The translations under genes were made by a program, and so were the position numbers. This document shows positions 57,801-64,000 of a DNA stretch of 64,000 bases, one piece after another; the first letter of the stretch is position 1, and every line of letters begins with the position of its first letter. A model generated the notes under the pieces. The model was not told the origin of the DNA and did no database searches. It saw only the letters and a list, made by a program, of their open reading frames with translations. Source of the stretch: Moniliophthora roreri (Eukaryota; Basidiomycota; Agaricomycetes; Agaricales; Marasmiaceae); NCBI GenBank assembly GCA_001466705.2, contig LATX02000200.1:1240001-1304000 (forward strand). The letters run 5' to 3'.

Positions 57801-59958
57801 TATACAGTTAGGAATCATCGTACTTGGAGGAACGGTCCACTTCCTGCTCAATCATCTCCAATTTCGCCTTCCTTTCAAACAGTTTCTGAAATTTGACATT
57901 CGCTGCTTCCAGCCTATATTCGAAATGTCGATCAAAGCTTGGGAGAAAGGCTACACTTCAAACTCACGCATGATCGATGTCCGAAAGTTTGGTCTTGACT
58001 TCTTTGCGTTTGTACGCAAGATTGGCGTGCAACTCGACTTGCGTATTCAATGCCATCAATTCGGATTGAAGTTCATCACGACGATGTTCTGCCATAGCAC
58101 GCTTTTCGGCGTTCTCGGATAGCCGTTCTTCGTACTTTGCAGATTTGATGTCCTCCCGGACCTTCTCCACTCGCTTGTTTTTCTCCTTGATGTCATCCTC
58201 GATTGTTACTAATTGCGCAGGAACATCTTGGAAGAGTTCTAACTCTTGCTCAGCCTTGGTGATAGAAATGTTTCGCTCGGCCTGTAGACATAAGAATTGG
58301 CGTGATCTATCTAAAAATTCATCGAGAAAGATATACCATTTGATCACGGAGGGTAGTGCATGCCGATTTGTGTTTTGCGTACTCCCCGGTGAGTTGTCGT
58401 GACTTGGTATTATACTCGTCTTGTTTGTTTCTGCGTTCCTCCTGTTTGGAATAGTCAATGATTGGTCTCGAAGAGAAGTATACAATATACCTGGAGTTTC
58501 TCGATGTTAGTCTTGTGCTTACGCAGTATAGTCTCAATTTCGGACATGAACCTCAAGACCATATCACGATCTCGCGAGCTATGGTCGAAACCTTTCATGC
58601 CGAAACTGTCGCCTATCTCTTTCATCATAGAGGTTCGATCAGCAATACGCGTTTGGTGATTCTGGTGGAGTGACTATCAGCTCCGAGCTCAGAGGTCGGA
58701 AAAAGCGACGTACAGCAGCTTCAGCATCCAACGCAGCCTTTTCGGACACCAGATCCATATGTCTCTTGTTCGCAGCTTTCAGTTCATCTTGAATATCCTG
58801 GAGCTTGTCTGTCTTTGTCTTTCTCTGCCTCCTTTGAGCACCCATTTGGTCTTCGAATGTCGCGAGCTGAGCTTCGAGTTCTTCTCTGGTTCCTAGAACA
58901 AGATAAGAAAATTTGGTAGTATGATAAAACGGAAAGATAGTGACCTGGCATTTGCGTCAAGTGTACCTTCGTCTCATTTAAATCGACTTGCAAGTTCTCC
59001 TTCTTTTTCTCGAGGTTTTCAACTTCGATGTAGATTTCGCGAAATTTGATGGCGTATGCCTGCAATTTCTTGTTCGCCTCTTGAATATCGTCATATTTCT
59101 TCTTCGTTTCCTCGTACTCAATCTCCTTCTCAGCTATCGTAGAGCTCAGCTCACTGATTCTTGCCCTCAACTTGTCTGCATGCGACTTCTCCCTCGCAAG
59201 ACCCTCTAAGCGCTCCTTTTCAGCCTTCAATTCTGCAACTCTGTCCTTTCGAAGAGCTTTGATATTGTCGAGCGCTTTCGTATACCTGGAATGAATGTTA
59301 GTCAGAGAGCTACGTTAATGCTTCTTTGACAACGACACACCTTGTTGCCTCAAAGATGTCGTCAAACTTCTTCTTCAAAGCGGCTGGTTCTGCAAGAGGC
59401 CACCAAGAGTCCTCCTGATGACAAAAAATGACGTTCTCGAGAACAGACTTTGATACACCAAGCAATTGAGGTATCTCAGCATCCATCTCTGCGCATTTCG
59501 TCGAAATGACACCTCTCTGCATCATTCGTGAGCTTCATACCATCAACAGAGTTGACTTTATGAGAACGCACTTTTCCTCCCTTCTCAGCATTTCCATCTG
59601 CCAATGCCAAAATACTCTCCAAAGTCTTCATTGTCAACCCCGCACCCTTCTTCGCCGTCACACTGAGATTCCTTACAGCCAACATTTTCGTCCCATTCGC
59701 AGCAAAAAACCGTAACTTTACCTGAGCCTTGACCTCCTTTTCATTCGCCATCTTTGGGTCATGAACAAATGCACCCCCACGCGTGTTGGGAGGTTGGTCT
59801 CCGGTTGTCGCGTACTTGAGGCATTCAATGATAGTGGTTTTGCCGCTGCCATTGTGACCGACAATGACGGTGACTGGGTTAAAAAATTCGAGGACAGATA
59901 TTTGTTTGTCGTCAAAGGATCGTATGCCACGAATCGCCAGTTTGTTCAAAGAGGCCAT
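54871..59958 (-). CDS. RAD50: DNA double-strand break repair ATPase Rad50
   Basis: Rad50 is the ATPase of the Mre11-Rad50-Nbs1 complex in the nucleus (family knowledge). The start [18 protein letters not shown] is at 59956-59958; an ATG three codons upstream is possible. Walker [13 protein letters not shown] (residues about 33-44). The Q-loop block is [16 protein letters not shown]. Two long coiled-coil arms (about 59300-57400 and 57250-55750) flank the zinc hook [13 protein letters not shown] (CTAC, near 57345). The second ATPase half has the signature [20 protein letters not shown], Walker [15 protein letters not shown] and the switch His in [15 protein letters not shown]. The protein ends [19 protein letters not shown] with TGA at 54871-54873. 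All ATPase motifs are intact, and many 50-60-bp introns are present. Confidence 0.96.
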
Positions 59959-60319
59959 GGTGAACAACTAACCAGCCCGAGCTCGGAGTTCGGGCTATGA
60001 TAGTAAATGGGCTGAGAAGGTTTATGCGCAACTGATACACGTCAGTCTTGCTGCAAGTTCCTTCAGACAAAGGGAAGATGAAATCGAGAGTCAAAGGAGA
60101 CGCGATGACCGAACGCGTGACCCGTGTGACCAAGGCGCGGCACCGAAGGAGGGCATTACTACGCGACGACCATCTTATAAGCAGTATATAGGGCAGCATC
60201 TAGTTACACAAATTCAATAGAAATCCATGGTTGCAGTCATAGTTTGCATGTGTATAGATTATTTGTGAAATGGTCTACTATGATCCAAGTCTCCTCGCTC
60301 AATCCTCGCCTTAAACCCA
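59959..60319. other. Spacer with RAD50 promoter and F-box 3' UTR
   Basis: This 361-bp spacer lies between two minus-strand genes. No separate gene is visible. Confidence 0.4.
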
Positions 60320-61547
60320 TTAAGGACGCATTTGAAGAAAGTTGAGCATAGTGCGTTCTCGAGGGAATCTGGAGACTTCAACTGGTTCCTCATTCTGCGA
60401 CAAAAAAGAAGCAGTACATCAATCAACATGTCATCACCAGAACCACATAGCGAAAACTCACCGGCCAATGCCTTGAATCGTCAATTCGCAACTCTATCCC
60501 TCTTTTAGAACAGACATCTACAATAGCGTGAAATTCTGGATCAACTTCAAAACTTCTATCACAGCTGACAAGTTCCAGCTGCGGGGAAGACGTCCCTAAA
60601 ACGTCCGCCAAATTGGCCAAGCTGCCGCTATCTTTGGTTCGCCGAATAAGGCTGAGATGTTGAAGAGAGTCCGGCAGCTTTGACAACGAGGGAAGAGCTG
60701 CCGATCCAGGAATCGTCACGAGAACAAGTTCTCGCAGGTTCCTACATGACTGAATCAAGTTAAACGAACTCCTATCCAATCGTAGCAACCGCAGCGAGTG
60801 CAAATGCGTGTAATGGTTTCTAAGAACTACAGACATCTGCACTCCGACAAACTCCCGAAGCTCCAGAACACGTAGCGTCCCAACCGAATTGGCCACGAGC
60901 CACTCAGTGATCTCGGGAAGAAGGGTACGGTAGATCACAAGCTCGTACAGCTTCAGATTGGGGATCATATTTGGGGGAGGTGGTGCCGCAATTTCCACAG
61001 CGATTGCCAAGAAGCGTACACTGGGGAATAACGACAGCAGTTCATAGACCACGGGGGACTGAACACTGCATTCGCTTATTCTCAGAGCGCGGAGGCTTTG
61101 ACAGGAGACCTTTGGTGAGTCAATGGAATGGCCCTGGAAACTGATCTCCAGCTCGTATAGGCAGGGCAAGCTGCTCAATAAGAGACAAAAGTCGTCGAGC
61201 GCGCACGATGGGACTTTTGTAGCCCTGTGAGTTATGACTTGAAACTGTCGAGCGATAGGGTTTAGTCGCAACTCCAGGGTCCTGACCGATTCGAGCAAGC
61301 CTTTGCTGATATTCTGAGTGTAGCGGAGCCATCTGGAGAACTGAAGGGAGACGTCTACTGTGATATGATGAAAGAGGAGAGGCTGAGCTACTGCTCTCCA
61401 GGCTGAGTTCACCCTACAGCACGCCGCGAGGGTACGACGATCGGGATTTCTAGTGAGGAAGACATTTCCAGGTGCTGGTTTATCTTTGAGGTAGTACGCT
61501 TCACCCAGTATAAGAGTAATGAGTTCTGAGGGCAATTCGCTGACCAT
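60320..61547 (-). CDS. F-box protein with leucine-rich-repeat-like C-terminus
   Basis: An N-terminal F-box (MVSELPSELITLILGEAYYL, then LAACCRVNSAWRAVAQPLLF) is followed by about 300 residues of Leu-rich repeated blocks (VRTLELRLNPIA, SLRALRISECSVQSP, LRLLRLDRSSFNLIQSCRN, LPDSLQHLSLIRRTKDSGS). F-box proteins recruit targets to SCF ubiquitin ligases (family knowledge); basidiomycetes have large families of them. A single intron (donor GTGAGT near 60462) joins ..DSRHWP to NEEPVEVSRFPRERTMLNFL, with TAA at 60320-60322. Upstream in-frame ATGs at 61598 and 61670 exist. The farthest would overlap the start of the divergent ribosomal protein gene at 61641, so 61547 is preferred. The target is unknown. 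Confidence 0.75.
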
Positions 61548-61640
61548 AGTGAGATGGTGACTGTCTGGGTGCAACCCTAACTGCCTTTTTGGGTGCATTG
61601 CCAAAAATTCTTTCACGCGTTCACCTCTGGCACTGCGACC

Positions 61641-62591
61641 ATGTTCGCCCTCCCTCGACGGTGTGCCCATTTACCTTCCTTATTCTCTCGAAGTTTCGCG
61701 GAAATTGTGCCTTCTACAGCACGCTCATCCGAAGCTCTTCGTGGCTCAGTCGACCCTCCACCTCCGGCTCAAATCCCAGACACCAAGGAAAATGACCAAA
61801 CCCCCAAAATCATTAACCCAGTTCGCCTGGGTAATCGTGTTCCAGTGAGAGAAGACCACGGGCTATACGCTTTTTTTCGAAAGAGGCTACAGGGTGAAGA
61901 CGGAAGAACGTATGTGGGAGAAGCACAATACGAGACGATTGGGGGGAGTCTTTTCCAGGAAAGAGCGCAAAGTGGTATGCATACAGAATTCCTTCTGCTT
62001 TTGAATTTCTACTGACACTTTTGCTTTACAGGAAGATCATGGAAAGCCTCCGAATTACGACTGAAGAGCTTCCAAGACTTGCACACGTTGTGGTACGTCC
62101 TGTTGCGAGAGCGAAATTTACTCGCTACGCAAAAGGAGGAGGTCAGAAGAATAGGTGCAGTACCCGTATTGACTGCGTTTCGGTACAAAACGAGACAGGT
62201 GCTAGTACCTCTATATTGTTGTGCGCACAATCTCATTGTTCTTGCTTTACAGGTCAAAAAGTCTATGGCTCGCATCAAGTACGTCATGAATGAACGGCGA
62301 CTGGCATATGAGGGTGCTGTCAAACTGGCAGAGCAAGAGAAACAAGACCATCTTGACCGGGTGGTTTTGGATCACCAAATGTCCCAGTACTATAAGGAAC
62401 GAAAGCAGCTCCGCTGGAGGGAAGCTAACCGGGAGAAGAGGCAGGAGGCGAAGGAGGCGAAGACATCGGCGAAGACAGCTGAGGTAGAGCCTGTATCAAC
62501 AAATGTAGACGTTACTACTCAGGCTCAAGCACATTCAGAAGGTTCTGCGCAAGTCGGGTCGCAAGACACCCCCGAAAGTAGAGCACAGTAG
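61641..62591 (+). CDS. MRPL4: Mitochondrial large-subunit ribosomal protein uL29m (MRP-L47/Mrpl4 family)
   Basis: The start at 61641 opens a basic presequence ([19 protein letters not shown]). The conserved core reads [18 protein letters not shown], then after an intron [20 protein letters not shown] and [20 protein letters not shown]. This is the typical L47 signature, in which a loosely conserved N-terminus is joined to the L29 helical hairpin. A second intron precedes [20 protein letters not shown]. The C-terminus is charged and then Ser/Thr/Gln-rich, ending ..TPESRAQ with TAG at 62589-62591. It is transcribed away from the F-box gene. The last codons lie inside a 91-bp repeat shared with the end of SDHAF1. 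Confidence 0.9.
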
Positions 62592-62672
62592 ATACTTGGT
62601 ACCCTTATTCTACTACATTTTGCATAATCATCCTTTGAATTATGAATCCCGTGTCAAGGTCAAGAGGGAATT
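62582..62672. repeat. 91-bp direct repeat, copy 1 (end of the L29m gene)
   Basis: Copy 1 starts AGCACAGTAGATAC and contains CATCCTTTGAATTATG. It matches 63654-63744 over 91 bases with about a dozen substitutions and no large gap. It covers the last codons and 3' flank of the ribosomal protein gene. Confidence 0.8.
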
Positions 62673-63653
62673 CCAAGAACGATCGTGCATTGAATCTCCA
62701 ACAGGTATGCCACATAATTGGTCGTACTCCCAGATCATGAAACCAATACGTATCCACCACTTACTGGCGCAGACGACCTGGAGAAGCATGAACGCGTTGT
62801 CGAAACAGATCTCATTGACAAATTGTTCCTCTCATTAACAAAAGCCTCCTACGCCCCTTCCACTGCCGCTGTTATTCGGTGCAGGTGTATAGCGGGAAAC
62901 GCCGAACCATAATCAGTAACATTCTTGTCCCTCGCTTCCTCTCCTTCGACGCGGGGCGACGCGGGGGAGAGATGTATACGCAGTCGTTCCATCGTTTCAA
63001 ATGCCCAGCTGGGATTGGGGTTGGTAGTGTCCTCGTCCTGCGCAATGGCACCCGCTGCATCGACATTCAGAGCTGGGGTCTTCTTCCTTGGTCGTAGAGA
63101 GGTGCGGTAGCTGTTTGCGGCGGATACTCATGTACTGTTGTTATATAGGGAAAGCGCAGATGCGGAGTGAGAAGAGGAGATGAGATCGTAGATTTTCGTC
63201 TGTTAGAATCTATAGATATAGTCAACTTGTGTAAATAAGTAGCGAAGAAAATGAGGAGGAGTACTTACCGCAGCCTCTCGTTGGACTATCCCCAGAATAC
63301 CATAGAGGGACGTCGTCTTGTTCTCCCCTTCTTGTACCACCTCTCATTCACCCTGTTCGCCGACTCTCTCTGAGCCTATCCATGACGACTCAAGGACCAT
63401 GATATCAAGGGCATCGGCTTCACTCCGCCTAAGGATTAGCATGAACTCGGGAGATGAAAACCTTAACCTTAGACCTTGATGTGCTGCTGGACCAGGGCTA
63501 CTTCATGTTTGAAACGTGAAGGTGGCATCCGGGACCGTCGTTTACTGTTCAAAACCTCTTGTGAGCGGATCATCTAATTAGTACATTGACCAATGAGCGA
63601 GCGGGTGAACGTCCTGTTTGCCAATGGTAGGCGCCGCGAGTCACCCCAAGCTA
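62673..63653. other. Spacer between the two repeat copies
   Basis: A frame near 62724-62875 (TNTYPPLTGADDLEKHERVV, LIDKLFLSLTKASYAPSTAA) looks exon-like but has no identified partner exons; it may be a gene fragment. The rest (63100-63650) shows nothing recognisable. Confidence 0.3.
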
Positions 63654-63744
63654 AGCACAGTAGACACTTACCACCCTTATTCTATTACGTTTTGCATAAC
63701 CATCCTTTGAATTATGGGTCTCATGTCAAGGTCAAGAAGGAATC
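63654..63744. repeat. 91-bp direct repeat, copy 2 (end of SDHAF1)
   Basis: Copy 2 starts AGCACAGTAGACAC and overlaps the stop codon and last codons of the SDHAF1 gene. It is in the same orientation as copy 1 at 62582-62672. Confidence 0.8.
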
Positions 63745-64000
63745 TTGGTCGATTCGGAATTCTGTATAGCACGCCTCCAATTACGATCCCAATCCCTCAT
63801 CTCTTCCGACACCCAACAATCCTTCACAGATGGTGTTTCATACATCTCCAACTGCCTTTTGCCTTTCCTCAATAAATGCTCAATAGTACTGACGTCCCTC
63901 GGCGAGATGTTTGACGCATTGGTCCGGAATGTGTATCGAACGAACAGAGAGAACTTGAGTCTGCTTGCAGGAGGTTTAGATCTGACCATACGGAGTGCTC
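63732..64000 (-). CDS. SDHAF1: Succinate dehydrogenase assembly factor 1 (LYR protein), 5' end outside window
   Basis: The visible C-terminal 89 residues read ALRMVRSKPPASRLKFSLF, RYTFRTNASNISPRDVSTIE, HLLRKGKRQLEMYETPSVKD and end ..SESTKIPS, with TGA at 63732-63734. The phrase ISPRDVSTIEHLLRKGKRQL fits SDHAF1/Sdh6, an LYR-motif matrix protein that helps insert iron-sulfur clusters into SdhB (family knowledge). The LYR motif itself should lie just beyond the window edge. No intron is visible in this part. Confidence 0.78.
   Translation of the reverse strand, partial: ALRMVRSKPPASRLKFSLFVRYTFRTNASNISPRDVSTIEHLLRKGKRQLEMYETPSVKDCWVSEEMRDWDRNWRRAIQNSESTKIPS

Noticed and set aside
1..64000. tRNA, rRNA genes and CRISPR arrays
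   Set aside because: None was recognised on reading both strands. The repeats found are LTRs, a MITE, a foldback and a local duplication. A tRNA scan would be needed to exclude an intron-containing tRNA.

Overview
The window is genomic DNA of a filamentous basidiomycete, most likely an Agaricomycete. Genes are split by many introns of about 50-65 bases with GT..AG ends. The core genes are typically fungal: SEC14, UFD2, TAM41, EAF7, RAD50, a mitochondrial L29-type ribosomal protein and SDHAF1. The mobile DNA also fits: a Crypton-type tyrosine recombinase with Ndc10 and GCR1_C parts, and Ty3/gypsy chromoviruses. All exon joins were made by eye from the sequence. Family names come from motif recognition, not from a search.

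Layout. (1) 1-12952 is a dense euchromatic block: the 3' end of an unidentified gene (+), SEC14-like lipid transfer protein (-), AN1 zinc-finger protein (-), histidine phosphatase with a C-terminal PCNA-box-like motif (+), UFD2 ubiquitin chain-elongation factor E4 (+), TAM41 mitochondrial CDP-DAG synthase (-) and EAF7 NuA4 subunit (+). (2) 12953-20901 is gene-poor and repeat-derived. It holds a TA-flanked MITE, an eroded minus-strand remnant, a decayed Crypton and a long perfect foldback hairpin. (3) 20902-45816 is mostly LTR retrotransposon. Element A (20902-28095) sits in or next to a broken Spt5/KOW-like gene. Element C (31640-45816) sits in a broken XPG/FEN-like nuclease gene, and itself contains a solo LTR (33968-34468) and a complete element B (36500-43805). 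Target-site duplications (TSDs) are exact for C, B and the solo LTR, and 4 of 5 bases for A. (4) 45817-49572 holds the rest of the nuclease relic, a broken minus-strand gene of unknown function and empty sequence. (5) 49573-64000 is a second conserved block: an adenylation-domain/transmembrane oxidoreductase of TmpB type (-), RAD50 (-), an F-box protein (-), the mitochondrial ribosomal protein (+) and the 3' part of SDHAF1 (-).

The most interesting part is the retrotransposon family. All three full elements appear to be self-primed (Tf1/sushi-like): the 11-nt primer-binding site is the exact complement of an 11-nt stretch inside the same LTR, about 33 nt after a TATA box. All three carry an extra cysteine-rich third ORF that begins 2, 4 or 6 nt after the pol stop. 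A and B share one type of third ORF (double zinc knuckle, with a long +1-frame ORF overlapping it), while C has an unrelated one. Nearly all in-frame stops that can be compared between copies are CGA to TGA, the signature of CpG decay in methylated DNA.
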